This document shows positions 27,145-35,466 of a stretch of 52,275 nucleotides of DNA, in pieces. Location: assembly GCF_000381045.1 (NCBI RefSeq), contig NZ_KB905740.1, positions 1-52,275 of the forward strand, in the 5' to 3' direction. Within the stretch, counting starts at the first letter, position 1, and the number at the start of each line of letters is the position of its first letter. Origin of the DNA: Thermus scotoductus DSM 8553. Lineage in GTDB: Bacteria > Deinococcota > Deinococci > Deinococcales > Thermaceae. Both the position numbers and the translations under genes were made by a program. The notes under the pieces were generated by a model. The model saw nothing but the letters and a program-made list of their open reading frames with translations. It made no database searches and was not told where the DNA came from.

Positions 27145-27570
27145 TTAAGGCTCCTTTAGGCGACGCTCCGCCTCCTCCAAAAGCTCAGGAGGCAAGGGCT
27201 TCTTGGGGCGGAAGTAGGCGAATAGCCCCAGGCCCAAGAGGGCTAAGCCCAGAACCGGCAGCAACCAGACCCACAGGGTTATCCCCTGCTTGGGGGGCTC
27301 GTAGAGAATCCACTCCCCGTAGCGCTCCACGAAGAAGGCCTTGATCTCGTCCCTGGTTTTACCCTGCTGCAACATCTCGGCGATGATCCGCCGCATCTCC
27401 GTGGCCACCCCGGAGTTGCTCTCCGCTGCCGACTCCCCCTGGCACACGGGGCAGCGGAGCTCCCGGGCGATGGCGAAGACCTCGGGGGAGAGATCGGGGG
27501 GTGGGGAGGCTGGCTTTTCCTGAGCCCAAACCCCTAGGACCAGGAAGAACAAAAGCGCCCAAACCCTCAC
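27145..27570 (-). CDS. ccmH: Cytochrome c maturation thiol protein CcmH
   Basis: 141 residues. A signal peptide or N-terminal helix (about 1-16), then the CcmH/NrfF core with LRCPVCQGESAAES carrying the redox CxxC pair, the three-helix bundle (IIAEMLQQGKTRDEIKAFF, ERYGEWILYEPP), and one C-terminal membrane helix (about 100-119). It keeps the apocytochrome CxxCH cysteines reduced for ligation. Overlaps ccmG by 4 nt. Confidence 0.93.
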   Translation of the reverse strand: MRVWALLFFLVLGVWAQEKPASPPPDLSPEVFAIARELRCPVCQGESAAESNSGVATEMRRIIAEMLQQGKTRDEIKAFFVERYGEWILYEPPKQGITLWVWLLPVLGLALLGLGLFAYFRPKKPLPPELLEEAERRLKEP

Positions 27571-28127
27571 GGCAACACCTCCTTCAGGTACCTCTCCAGG
27601 GTGGCCTGGTCAATGGTCCCGGCGTGGCGGACCACCACCCGGCCCTCCCGGTCTATGACGAAGGTTTCCGGCACCCCGTACATCCCGTAGTCCACCCCCA
27701 CCCGGCCCCTGGGGTCAAAGACCTGGGGGAAGGTGAGGCCAAACTGCTCTATGAAGCGCAACGCATCCCCCTCCTTGTCCTGGGTGTTGATGCCCAGGAA
27801 GAGAACCCGATCCCGATAACGCCGCCAGGTGGCCTCCAATACCGGGGCCTCCTCGTAGCAGGCAGGGTAGCACCAGCTGGCCCAGAAGTTGAGCACGATG
27901 GGCTTCCCACCGAGATGGTCGGAAAGCTTGAAGGTTTTCCCCCATTCCTCTTGGTAAGGGGAAAGCACCGGCAGGGTGAAGTCCGGGGCCGGGCGGCGCT
28001 CCTTGGCCAGCACCGAGGGAAGCTCCTTGGGGTTTCGCTGCATCCCCCAGTAGAAAAGCCCCCCCAGGGCCAAGACCACAAGGAGCCATAGCCAGCTCCT
28101 CAAGGTGTTCCCTGCGGGAAACCTCAC
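27567..28127 (-). CDS. ccmG: Membrane-anchored thioredoxin-like protein CcmG/TlpA type
   Basis: 186 residues: one N-terminal membrane anchor (about 11-26) and a periplasmic thioredoxin fold. The active-site region reads FWASWCYPACYEEAP. The two cysteines are separated by three residues (CYPAC) instead of the usual two (WCxPC), checked codon by codon. Other family features are normal, including LNFWASW, the VPETFVIDREGRV cis-proline region and GTIDQATLERYL. It should reduce CcmH or apocytochrome using electrons from CcdA. Overlaps ccmF and ccmH by 4 nt each. Confidence 0.9.
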   Translation of the reverse strand: MRFPAGNTLRSWLWLLVVLALGGLFYWGMQRNPKELPSVLAKERRPAPDFTLPVLSPYQEEWGKTFKLSDHLGGKPIVLNFWASWCYPACYEEAPVLEATWRRYRDRVLFLGINTQDKEGDALRFIEQFGLTFPQVFDPRGRVGVDYGMYGVPETFVIDREGRVVVRHAGTIDQATLERYLKEVLP

Positions 28128-30055
28128 GCTGGGCTCACCCCCCTAACCTCCTCCCGCCTGGGAGCAGGCCAAAGGATGTACAGGGTACCCAGGGCCATGA
28201 GCCCACCCGCCACCCACATCCAGAAGACCAGGGGGGTAACGATGAGGCGGAGGGAAGCCCACTCCCCCTTCTCCCGGTCAAAGTCCATGAGGAGGAAGTA
28301 GTAGTCGTTGCCCGGGGTGTAGACCACCTTGGGGGCCGGTAAGGGGGAGTTCATCTGCGGGTAAAAGTGAAGCCTTGGCCGCACCTCCCCAAAGCGGTTC
28401 GTGCGCAAGGAAGCCTCCACGGCAAACCGCCGGCCCTCATCCAAGGCCCGCACCCCCAAAAACTCCATGCGCACCCCCCCCACCTCCCAGGCCTGGCCCC
28501 GGTAAAGGGTCTTCTCGCTCTCCAGGCGGTAGGTCTGGCTGAAGGCGATGCCGAGGCCCATGAGGGCCACGGCGAAGTGGACCAACAGGCTTCCCACCCG
28601 CCTGCGGTTTTCCAAAAACCCCCAGGGGGAAAGCCCCGCCCTAAGGCGGGCCAACACCCCCTCCCGCACCAGGAGGAAAATGGCCGCGGTGTTGTAAAGG
28701 AAGAGCCCCACCGCCAGGGAAGCCCCGAAGGTGTAGCCCCGAAGAAGCCCAAGCAGGGTACCCAGGAGAAGGACAGCCAGGAGCATGTAGAGGTTTCGGA
28801 AAACCTCCGCCCTAGGCCTCCGCCAGGGCAAAATGGGCCCTACCCCCATGAGGAGGAGGATACCCACCCCAATGGGAGCGGAAACCTGGTTGAAGAAAGG
28901 GGCCCCCACGCTCACCTTAGCCCCGGTGAAGGCCTCCACCAAAAGGGGATAGAAGGTGCCGAGCACCACCACCAAGGCCCATCCGGCGAAGAAAAAGGCC
29001 CCGAGGAGAAGAGCCCCTTCCCGGGAAAGGAGCCGGAAAACCACGGTGTCCCGCACCTCCCGGCTGACCCGGGAAAGAAGGCCAAGCCCCAAGCCAGTAA
29101 CCAGGAGGAAGAAGCCCAGGAAGGCAGGCCCCACCGGCCCCTCGGCAAAGGCGTGCACCGACTGGATCACCCCGCTCCGGGTGAGGAAGGTGCCCAGCAC
29201 CGTGGCGGCGAAGGCCAGGGTTACGAAGGCGAAGTTCCAAGCCTTGAAAGCCCCCCGGGTTTCCTGGACGATGGCGGTGTGCAAAAAGGCGGTGGACAAC
29301 AGCCAGGGGATGAAGCTGGCGTTTTCCACCGGGTCCCAGGCCCAGTATCCACCCCAGCCCAGGACCTCGTAGCTCCACCACATCCCCGCCACCTTACCCG
29401 CGGTGAGGAAACCCCAGGCGATCAGGGTCCACCACCGGGTCTCCCCCACCCAGGTCTGGTAGCGGCGCACCACCATGGCCGCCACCGCATAGGCGAAGGG
29501 CACGCTCAGGCCCACGAAGCCCAGGTACATGAGGACCGGGTGGACGGCCATCATCCAGTGGTTCTGCAAGAGGGGGTTGGGCCCGGTACCATCCGCTGGC
29601 GGGTTGGGCAGGGTTTCAAAGGGGCTTGCGATGGTGGCCATGACCCCGAAGAAGAAGACCTGGATGCCAAAAAGCACCGCCAACACTAAAGACGCCCGCC
29701 ACGGGTCCACCGACTTGCGGCTAGCCAAAAGCGTGTAAAGGGTCTGGAGGAGGCCCCAAAGCAGGATGCTTCCCTCCAAGGCTGCCCAAGGCGTCACCAG
29801 GGTAACCCAGAGGGGATCCTGGGTGGAGTGGTTGCGGGCCACGTAGGCCAGGCTGAAGTCGTGGGTGAGAAGGGCCCATTCCAGGGCCAAGAAGGCCGTC
29901 AAGGCCGCCAGGAAGGCGGGAAGGACCAAGGCCTTGGCCCCCTTGAGGAAGCGCCCATCCCCTTGGGAGTAGGCCAGTAGGGAAAGGGCCAGGCCCAGAA
30001 GGCTAAAGGCCAGGGCCAGGCTGACACCCAGGTTGCCCAGCAGAGCAGGGGTCAT
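28124..30055 (-). CDS. ccmF: Cytochrome c heme lyase subunit CcmF
   Basis: 643 residues with many membrane helices. The tryptophan-rich heme-handling WWD motif is clear: WGGYWAWDPVENASFIPWLL near residue 235. Conserved histidines of the family are present (LLTHDF, ARNHSTQDP, QNHWMMAVHP). The large periplasmic loop near the C-terminus follows the ETQ-type region. Together with CcmH it attaches heme from CcmE to the CxxCH cysteines. Four-nucleotide overlaps on both sides indicate coupled translation. Confidence 0.95.
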   Translation of the reverse strand: MTPALLGNLGVSLALAFSLLGLALSLLAYSQGDGRFLKGAKALVLPAFLAALTAFLALEWALLTHDFSLAYVARNHSTQDPLWVTLVTPWAALEGSILLWGLLQTLYTLLASRKSVDPWRASLVLAVLFGIQVFFFGVMATIASPFETLPNPPADGTGPNPLLQNHWMMAVHPVLMYLGFVGLSVPFAYAVAAMVVRRYQTWVGETRWWTLIAWGFLTAGKVAGMWWSYEVLGWGGYWAWDPVENASFIPWLLSTAFLHTAIVQETRGAFKAWNFAFVTLAFAATVLGTFLTRSGVIQSVHAFAEGPVGPAFLGFFLLVTGLGLGLLSRVSREVRDTVVFRLLSREGALLLGAFFFAGWALVVVLGTFYPLLVEAFTGAKVSVGAPFFNQVSAPIGVGILLLMGVGPILPWRRPRAEVFRNLYMLLAVLLLGTLLGLLRGYTFGASLAVGLFLYNTAAIFLLVREGVLARLRAGLSPWGFLENRRRVGSLLVHFAVALMGLGIAFSQTYRLESEKTLYRGQAWEVGGVRMEFLGVRALDEGRRFAVEASLRTNRFGEVRPRLHFYPQMNSPLPAPKVVYTPGNDYYFLLMDFDREKGEWASLRLIVTPLVFWMWVAGGLMALGTLYILWPAPRREEVRGVSPA

Positions 30056-30480
30056 TTGGCCTCCTCAATGAGCTTGCGCACTTCCTCCGGGGTCCAGCCC
30101 GCCTTGGGAGCCTGGTAGGTCTCGGAGTGTTTCACCAGGAGGTTGGTGCCGTGGAAGACCCCTTCCCGGAAGCGGCCCTCCACCACCACCCCCTGCCCCT
30201 CCTTGAACATGCCCGGGGGCGTGCCCTTGTGCACCACGGGCACCTCCGCCACCCCATCGGTGAGGATGAAGCGGAGCTCCAGCTGATCCTTGTCGTAGTG
30301 CACCGTACCCTGCTTGACCAAGCCCCCCAGGCGCACGGGACGGTTCTGGTAGCGCCCCTGGTCCTGCAGGTACTCGGAGGGGGTGAGGAAGTAGACCAGG
30401 TTCTGCCCCAGGCCGCCGAAGATCAGGTAAGCCAAGGCCCCCAGGATGACCCCGAGTCCGATCAGGTACTTGGCCCTCAT
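30052..30480 (-). CDS. ccmE: Cytochrome c-type biogenesis heme chaperone CcmE
   Basis: 142 residues. One N-terminal membrane helix (about 6-26) followed by the periplasmic OB-fold: VRLGGLVKQGTVHYDKD, LRFILTDG, VPVVHKGTPPGMFKEGQGVVVEG. The covalent heme-binding histidine is in LLVKHSETY, equivalent to the KHDExY site of E. coli CcmE. It receives heme from CcmC and passes it to CcmF. Confidence 0.94.
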   Translation of the reverse strand: MRAKYLIGLGVILGALAYLIFGGLGQNLVYFLTPSEYLQDQGRYQNRPVRLGGLVKQGTVHYDKDQLELRFILTDGVAEVPVVHKGTPPGMFKEGQGVVVEGRFREGVFHGTNLLVKHSETYQAPKAGWTPEEVRKLIEEAK

Positions 30481-30575
30481 TTCGCCCTCCGGTAGCGCCA
30501 GAAGAGGTAGGCCAGGTAGCCGAAGACCGTGAGGTAGGTGAGGGCATAGACCCAGGTGACGAAGACCTCGCTCAT
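30477..30575 (-). CDS. ccmD: CcmD, small heme-exporter accessory protein
   Basis: A 32-residue protein with a single membrane helix: MSEVFVTWVYALTYL followed by a hydrophobic stretch and a basic end RYRRAK. Size, topology and position between ccmC and ccmE are those of CcmD, which stabilises CcmE in the CcmABC complex. The ATG overlaps the ccmC stop by 4 nt and its stop overlaps ccmE by 4 nt. Confidence 0.88.
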   Translation of the reverse strand: MSEVFVTWVYALTYLTVFGYLAYLFWRYRRAK

Positions 30576-31258
30576 GCCTCCTCCTTCCTGGCCTCCAAAG
30601 CGGCCAACAGGGAGCGGAAGCGCACGAAGCCCAGGTAGAGGAGGGTGAAGACGAGGAGGTTGAAGAGGAGGGCCTGGAGCATGGCAGGGTCCATGTGGAT
30701 CTTCCCCGTGGTGAGGTCGATGGACTGGGTCTGGTGCAGGCTCCGCCACCACTTCACCGACATGTAGCTGATGGGCACGTTGATGAAGCCCAGGATGCCC
30801 ACCGCCGCCGCCGCCTTCCGCCTGAGCTCGGGGTCCTCTATGGCCCCCCTAAGGAGGAAGTACCCCACGTAAACGGCAAAGAGGATGGCGGTGGTGGTGA
30901 GCCTGGGCTCCCAGGTCCAGTAGACCCCCCAGGTGGGCCGGGCCCAGAGCATCCCCGTCACCAGAGCCAGCCCCATGAAGACCAGGCCGATCTCGGCGCT
31001 TGAGCTGGCCACCCGGTCGTACCGGGGGTCCTGGCGGAAGAGGTAGAGGAGGGAGTAGAGGAAGGTGACGAAGAAGGCCAGATAGCCAAGCCAGGCCCCG
31101 GGCACGTGCAGGTACATGATGCGGACCAGATACCCCTGGTTCACGTCGGGGGGAGCGGAAAGGGCCAGGTAGAGCCCCACGGGGAGGAGCAGAAGCCCCA
31201 GCCCCAGGAAAACCCAGGTGAGGGCGTCCGGGCGGTCGGGTTGCGCAACCTTCAGCAT
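30572..31258 (-). CDS. ccmC: Heme exporter/handling protein CcmC
   Basis: 228 residues, about six membrane helices. The tryptophan-rich motif WGVYWTWEPRLTT lies near 116. Conserved heme-ligand histidines are in MYLHVPGAW and WWRSLHQTQS. CcmC loads heme onto CcmE. ATG 31258 (MLKVAQP) is chosen over a longer frame because GGAGGT precedes it by 6 nt. A 71-nt gap separates it from ccmB, with a TATGCT that could be an internal -10. Confidence 0.94.
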   Translation of the reverse strand: MLKVAQPDRPDALTWVFLGLGLLLLPVGLYLALSAPPDVNQGYLVRIMYLHVPGAWLGYLAFFVTFLYSLLYLFRQDPRYDRVASSSAEIGLVFMGLALVTGMLWARPTWGVYWTWEPRLTTTAILFAVYVGYFLLRGAIEDPELRRKAAAAVGILGFINVPISYMSVKWWRSLHQTQSIDLTTGKIHMDPAMLQALLFNLLVFTLLYLGFVRFRSLLAALEARKEEA

Positions 31259-31329
31259 GCTTGTACCTCCACAGCCCCTAGCATAACCAAGGGAAGGGTT
31301 CAAAATCTGTGGCCTCCATACCGCCAAAC

Positions 31330-32052
31330 CTAACCTTCCATAACCACAGGGAAAAGGAGGGCGCTGGCGGTGAGGTAGACCATATCAAAGACCAAAAGAA
31401 GCTGCCACCAATCAGAGATCTCCGCCACGGGAAGGCCCTCCGCTAGGCCCGTGGTGGCTCGCACCGAGGCCAGGACCACGGGGACCACCAAGGAGAAGAG
31501 GAGCAGGGGCAAAAGCACCTCCCGTCCCCGGAGCCGGGCCAGGAGGCCGGCGTAAAAGGTGGCCACGCTGGCGTAGCCCAAGACCCCCAGGACCAGGGTC
31601 AGGAAGAGGGGGAAAAGGCGCTCCAGGGGCAGGTAGAAGAGGCCCGCCGCCATCAAAAGGGCAAGGACAGCCAGGGGTAGGAGAAGGAGCATCTGGAAAA
31701 GAAGCTTGCCGAAGTAGATCCACTCCTTGCCCCCGGGAGCCAGGAGGAGGTCGTCCAAGGTGCCCTCCTCCACCTCGAGGGCAAAGGCCCGGGTGGAAAG
31801 CAGGGTGCTCCCGAAGGCCAAGGCCACCCAAAGCACCCCGGGGGCAGCCCGGCGCAAGGGAGCCTCCTCCGGCCCCAGGGCCAGGGCCATGATGAAGAGC
31901 ATCACCGCAAAAAAGGCCAGGATGGAAAGAAGCCCCGCGCGGTCGCGCACCTCGAGGCGAAGATCCCTTAGAGCCAACAACACCACCCGGCGCACCACCC
32001 CTACCCTACCCTGCCCGGCAGCCTCGGGCCACCCCTCCACGGGAAGCTTCAT
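31330..32052 (-). CDS. ccmB: ABC exporter membrane subunit CcmB
   Basis: 240 residues, six membrane helices, with the CcmB-type EVRDRAGLLSILAF start and the conserved LEVEEGTLDDLLLAPGG segment. It pairs with the CcmA ATPase; the complex releases holo-CcmE from CcmC. It overlaps ccmA by 4 nt. Confidence 0.93.
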   Translation of the reverse strand: MKLPVEGWPEAAGQGRVGVVRRVVLLALRDLRLEVRDRAGLLSILAFFAVMLFIMALALGPEEAPLRRAAPGVLWVALAFGSTLLSTRAFALEVEEGTLDDLLLAPGGKEWIYFGKLLFQMLLLLPLAVLALLMAAGLFYLPLERLFPLFLTLVLGVLGYASVATFYAGLLARLRGREVLLPLLLFSLVVPVVLASVRATTGLAEGLPVAEISDWWQLLLVFDMVYLTASALLFPVVMEG

Positions 32053-32618
32053 GCCACCCCCAGCTCCAGGGTGCGGTCCGCCACCCGCTCGGCCAGGGTC
32101 CGGTCGTGGGTGGCCAGCACCACCCCCGCCTTCTTCCGGGCCTCGGCCAAGGTGGAAAGAAGAAGCTCCCTTCCCCCTTTGTCCAAGGCGGTTTCGGGCT
32201 CGTCCAACAGCCAGATGTCGGGGAAGAGAAGGGTAAGCCGGGCCAAGGCGAGCCTCTTCTTCATGCCGCTGGAGAAGGCGTAAAGGGGAAGGTCCCCGGG
32301 CAGCCCAAAGCGATCCAGAGCTTCTTCAGGTTCTTTACCCTGGTGGTGGAAGGCCAGGTCGTAAAGGAGGTGCTCCCGGGCGGTAAGGTGGCGGTGGAAG
32401 GCCGGGGGGTTGGGCAGGAAAAGGGCCCTGCCCGCCCGTTCCACCTGCCCCCGGGTAGGCTTGAGAAGCCCGGCCATGAGGCGCAAGAGGGTGGTCTTCC
32501 CCGAGCCGTTGGGCCCCAAGAGGGCCACCACTTCCCCCCGCTCCAGGGTAAAGGAAAGGTCCCGGACCACCCAGTCCCGGCCGAAGCGCTTGGAGATCCC
32601 CTGCAAGCGAAGCAGCAT
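32049..32618 (-). CDS. ccmA: ABC transporter ATPase CcmA
   Basis: 189 residues, the short size of CcmA. Walker A GPNGSGKTT near 35; the signature region FSSGMKKRLALARLTL near 121 replaces the usual LSGGQ with FSSGM; Walker B DIWLLDEPE near 145; switch His in VLATHDR. ATG 32618 has a weak TAAACT 9 nt upstream. First gene of the ccmABCDEFGH run. Confidence 0.94.
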   Translation of the reverse strand: MLLRLQGISKRFGRDWVVRDLSFTLERGEVVALLGPNGSGKTTLLRLMAGLLKPTRGQVERAGRALFLPNPPAFHRHLTAREHLLYDLAFHHQGKEPEEALDRFGLPGDLPLYAFSSGMKKRLALARLTLLFPDIWLLDEPETALDKGGRELLLSTLAEARKKAGVVLATHDRTLAERVADRTLELGVA

Positions 32619-32695
32619 GCCTATACCAGTTTAGGGGTATCCTCGAGGGGCATTCGTCCCTCTTAGAGGAAAAGACCCCCGAGGTTCCCTCACCC

Positions 32696-33364
32696 CTACA
32701 GGTTCTTCTGCAGCCACTCCGGCGTAATCCGGAGGAAAAAGGAGTTCAAGGCGGTGTAGGTCCCCGTGACAAGCAAAACCCCCACCACCAGGAGCACCAC
32801 CCCCGCCAGCAACTCCACGTAGTGGGAAAGCCGCCTGGCCCTCCTCAGCCACCCCTTAAGCCGGTCGGCGAAAAGGGCCACCAACAAAAAGGGCACCGCC
32901 AGGCCCAGGATATAAGCCAAAAGAAGCTCCACTCCGCCCCCCACCGCCGTCAGGGTGAGAATGGCCCCCAGGATGGGCCCGATGCAAGGAGTCCAACCCA
33001 GGCCCAGGGTAGCCCCGAGGAGGAGGGCCCCTAAGGGGCGTGCTGTCTCCCCCTCGTACCGGAGGTTTACCCCCCACCGGGGCCTCAGGCCCAGCATGTA
33101 AAGGCCAAAGAGGATTAGAACCACACCTCCTACCCGGGCCAAGGTCTGGCGGTGTTCAAAGAGAAGTCCCCCCAGAAGGGTAAAGGGTAAGCCCAAGAGG
33201 AAGAATATCACCCCGAAACCCAGCACGAAGAAGAGGGCGTTAAAAAGGGGGCGCCCCCGCTCTCCCCCCAGGTAGAAAAGGTAAGTGGGCACCAGGGGAA
33301 GAACGCAAGGGGAGAGAAAGGAGAGCACCCCCGCCAAAAAAGCTGCCGCCAAGGAAACGCTCAT
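32696..33364 (-). CDS. ccdA: Thiol-disulfide electron carrier CcdA
   Basis: 222 residues, six membrane helices. The two redox cysteines of the family are present in FLSPCVLPLVP (helix 1) and GWTPCIGPIL (helix 4). CcdA moves electrons from cytoplasmic thioredoxin to periplasmic CcmG-type proteins. It lies 77 nt upstream of ccmA on the same strand and probably belongs to the same unit. It is divergent from a decayed cytochrome c-552 gene. Confidence 0.93.
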   Translation of the reverse strand: MSVSLAAAFLAGVLSFLSPCVLPLVPTYLFYLGGERGRPLFNALFFVLGFGVIFFLLGLPFTLLGGLLFEHRQTLARVGGVVLILFGLYMLGLRPRWGVNLRYEGETARPLGALLLGATLGLGWTPCIGPILGAILTLTAVGGGVELLLAYILGLAVPFLLVALFADRLKGWLRRARRLSHYVELLAGVVLLVVGVLLVTGTYTALNSFFLRITPEWLQKNL

Positions 33365-33445
33365 GCCTCCATCCTAGGGCAAGGTGAGCCAGGGAAAACG
33401 GCGCTTGGGGGTCCAGATCCAAAAGCTCCCGAGCGGGCATCCTCA

Positions 33446-33783
33446 GGGCAGGGGCTCCCCGGGGCCTTCCCGCCCCTGGCCGGACATGTGTCCGATATCC
33501 TGTCCAAGGCGGGCGGGAGTACCTGATCAAGGTTCTCCTCTGGGGCCTCCAGGGACCGATTGAAGTAAAGGGCATGAAGTACAACGGGGCCATGCCTGCC
33601 TATAACGGCCTCAAGGACGAGGAGATCGCCGCCCTCCTCAACCACATCGCCACCGCCTGGGGCGACGACAAGAAGGTCAAGGGCTTCAAGCCCTTCACCG
33701 CCGCCGAGGTCAAGGCCCTGCGGGAAAAGAAGCTCACTCCCCAGCAGGTGCTGGAGGAACGGAAAAAGCTGGGTCTGAAGTAA
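33446..33783 (+). pseudogene. cycA: Truncated and frameshifted cytochrome c-552 gene
   Basis: Two frames match Thermus cytochrome c-552. The first, 33446-33517, reads GQGLPGAFPPLAGHVSDILS and then KAGG. The second, from about 33514 to TAA 33781-33783, reads GREYLIKVLLWGLQGPIEVKGM and runs to the family C-terminus KKLGLK. The expected sequence between them is restored by adding back four bases (one CGGG unit), so (CGGG)3 seems to have become (CGGG)2. The signal peptide and the CxxCH heme motif are absent upstream. It cannot make a functional cytochrome even without the frameshift. Its terminator is still present. Confidence 0.85.
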
Positions 33784-33794
33784 GGCGGGCCCGC

Positions 33795-33824
33795 AAGGAA
33801 CCCGGGGCACGCCCCAGGTTCCTT
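33795..33824 (+). terminator. Terminator of the old cytochrome c-552 gene
   Basis: Long hairpin: AAGGAACC (33795-33802) with GGTTCCTT (33817-33824) and an inner GGGG/CCCC, loop CACG, one mismatch, followed by GTTT. It begins 12 nt after the stop. Confidence 0.78.
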
Positions 33825-33825
33825 G

Positions 33826-33831
33826 TTTAAT
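33826..33831 (+). promoter_or_regulatory. -10 of a leaderless promoter for the ABC ATPase gene
   Basis: TTTAAT lies 6 nt before the GTG at 33838, directly after the terminator hairpin. Confidence 0.45.
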
Positions 33832-33837
33832 GGAGGG

Positions 33838-34788
33838 GTGCTGGAGCTTGCCCTGGAAAAGCGCTTTCCCGGTTTCCGACTGGCCCTAGATCTTGCTGTC
33901 CAGGAAGGAGAGGTCCTGGCCCTCCTGGGACCCTCGGGTAGCGGAAAGAGCACCCTGCTGAAGCTCATCGCCGGCCTCCTTTCCCCCGACCGGGGTTTCG
34001 TGCGCTTCCGCGGGCAGGACCTCACCCCCCTGCCCCCGGAAAGGCGGGGGGTAGGGTTTCTTTTCCAGGACTATGCCCTCTTCCCTCACCTCACCGTGGC
34101 GGAAAACATCGCCTTTGGCCTGGTGGAGGCCCGTTGGCCTGGGAAGGAGCGAGAGGCACGGGTGAAGGAGCTCCTTGAGCGCATGGAGCTCACCCCCCAT
34201 GCCCAAAAGCGCCCCCAGGAGCTTTCCGGGGGAGAACAGCAACGGGTTGCCCTGGCCCGGGCCCTGGCACCAAGGCCAAGGCTTCTCCTCCTGGACGAGC
34301 CCCTGGGAGCCCTGGACTTGAGGCTACGGGAGGAGCTCCTCTTCTTTTTGCGCAGGACCCTCCGGGCGGAAGGGGTGACCACCCTGGTGGTCACCCACGA
34401 CCAGGGGGAGGCCTTCCTCCTGGCCCACCGGGTGGCCCTCCTGCGTCAGGGAAGGCTCGTGCAGGTGGGGCTTCCGGAAGAGGTGTACGCAAGGCCCAAG
34501 GACCTCTGGACTGCCCGCTTCCTCGGGCACAAGAACCTCCTCTCCCCGGAGGAAAGCCAGGCCCTGGGCTTGCCTGCTAAACCCCACCTTCTTCTGCCCA
34601 AAGCCCTCCGCCTGGGAGGGGAGCACCCAGGGGTGGTGGAGGAACGGCTTTTCTTCGGGAACAGGGTGGGGCTTTGGGTGCGGCTTGGGAAGGTGCGGCT
34701 TTACCTCGAGGCCCTGGAAGGCCCCCCGGAGGGAGCCCAGGTCCACCTTCACCTGGATCTTTCCCAGGCGGTACCCTTGGAGGGATGA
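33838..34788 (+). CDS. ABC transporter ATP-binding protein (thiamine or iron(III) type)
   Basis: 316 residues. Walker A GPSGSGKST near 30, Q-loop LFQDYALFPHL, signature LSGGEQQRVALARAL near 132, Walker B LLLLDEPLGALD, H-loop TLVVTHDQ, and a C-terminal TOBE-like region (about 230-315). The general type is the FbpC/PotA/ThiQ group that energises importers of ions or small cations. No permease or binding-protein gene is adjacent. The next gene is thiamine pyrophosphokinase, with an ATGA overlap, which favours thiamine uptake. GTG 33838 is chosen over TTG 33823 because of the -10 spacing. Confidence 0.82.
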   Translation: MLELALEKRFPGFRLALDLAVQEGEVLALLGPSGSGKSTLLKLIAGLLSPDRGFVRFRGQDLTPLPPERRGVGFLFQDYALFPHLTVAENIAFGLVEARWPGKEREARVKELLERMELTPHAQKRPQELSGGEQQRVALARALAPRPRLLLLDEPLGALDLRLREELLFFLRRTLRAEGVTTLVVTHDQGEAFLLAHRVALLRQGRLVQVGLPEEVYARPKDLWTARFLGHKNLLSPEESQALGLPAKPHLLLPKALRLGGEHPGVVEERLFFGNRVGLWVRLGKVRLYLEALEGPPEGAQVHLHLDLSQAVPLEG

Positions 34789-35396
34789 GGCGCTTCGCCC
34801 TTCTCCTAGGCGGCCCGCTCCTGGTGACGGAGGCTTTGCGGGAACGCCTAAGGGGCCTCCGCCTCCTGGCGGCGGACTCCGGTGGACGGCACGCCCTGGC
34901 CCTGAGGCTTCCCTTGGAACTATGGCTTGGCGACTTCGACTCAAGTCCCCCTTGGCTCCAGCAAATCCTTCCCGCCCCCAAGGAGGTGCTTACCCGGGAT
35001 AAGGACCTTACGGACGGCGAAGCCCTGGTGCGAAAAGCCCTGGAACTGGGGGCCGAGGAAGTCCTCCTCCTAGGGGGCATTGGGGGCCGCCTGGACCACA
35101 CCCTGGCCCACCTGGAGCTGGCCTTTCTGCTGGCGGAAAAGGGGGTAAGGGTAGAACTCACCGACGGGCTTACCCGGGCCTTCCCCCTCCTTGCTGGACT
35201 CCACGCCTTCCCCCTGGAAAAGGGGACTGCCTTCAGCCTCCTGCCCTTCCCCGAGGCCACCTTGGCCGTGGAAGGAGCCCGCTGGAACCTCCCCCCCACT
35301 TCCCTTAAGGCCACCACCCTCACCCTGGAAAATCAGGCCCTCGGGCCCATCCGGGTGCGGGTGGAAAGGGGACGGGCGGTGCTTTACCTGTTGTAG
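34785..35396 (+). CDS. Thiamine pyrophosphokinase
   Basis: 203 residues. Converts thiamine plus ATP to thiamine diphosphate. Family features in order: N-terminal LLLGGP, LLAADSGGRHAL near 32, the metal/nucleotide motif LGDFDSSP near 50, KDLTDGE near 76, and LGGIGGRLDHTLAHL near 100. The C-terminal beta domain ends in RGRAVLYLL. The ATG overlaps the ABC ATPase stop (ATGA), so the two are translationally coupled. Confidence 0.9.
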   Translation: MRRFALLLGGPLLVTEALRERLRGLRLLAADSGGRHALALRLPLELWLGDFDSSPPWLQQILPAPKEVLTRDKDLTDGEALVRKALELGAEEVLLLGGIGGRLDHTLAHLELAFLLAEKGVRVELTDGLTRAFPLLAGLHAFPLEKGTAFSLLPFPEATLAVEGARWNLPPTSLKATTLTLENQALGPIRVRVERGRAVLYLL

Positions 35397-35401
35397 CCGC
35401 C

Positions 35402-35430
35402 TTGACAGAGCCTTGAGGGAAGGCTACACT
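35402..35430 (+). promoter_or_regulatory. Promoter of tRNA-Lys
   Basis: Consensus TTGACA (35402-35407), 17-nt spacer, TACACT (35425-35430). It begins 5 nt after the previous stop and places the start of transcription about 30 nt before the tRNA. Confidence 0.85.
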
Positions 35431-35466
35431 GGCTTTTGGCGTCAAGGCCGACGCCGTGCACACCTT

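Noticed and set aside
28367-29689. 440-codon plus-strand frame antisense to ccmF
   Set aside because: Same reason: His/Pro/Gly-rich antisense translation with no start signal.
33240-33593. Minus-strand ORF upstream of ccdA with a TPR-looking stretch (PARELLDLDPQAPFSLAHLAL)
   Set aside because: It runs antisense through the cytochrome c-552 relic and into ccdA in another frame; no start signal and no full domain.
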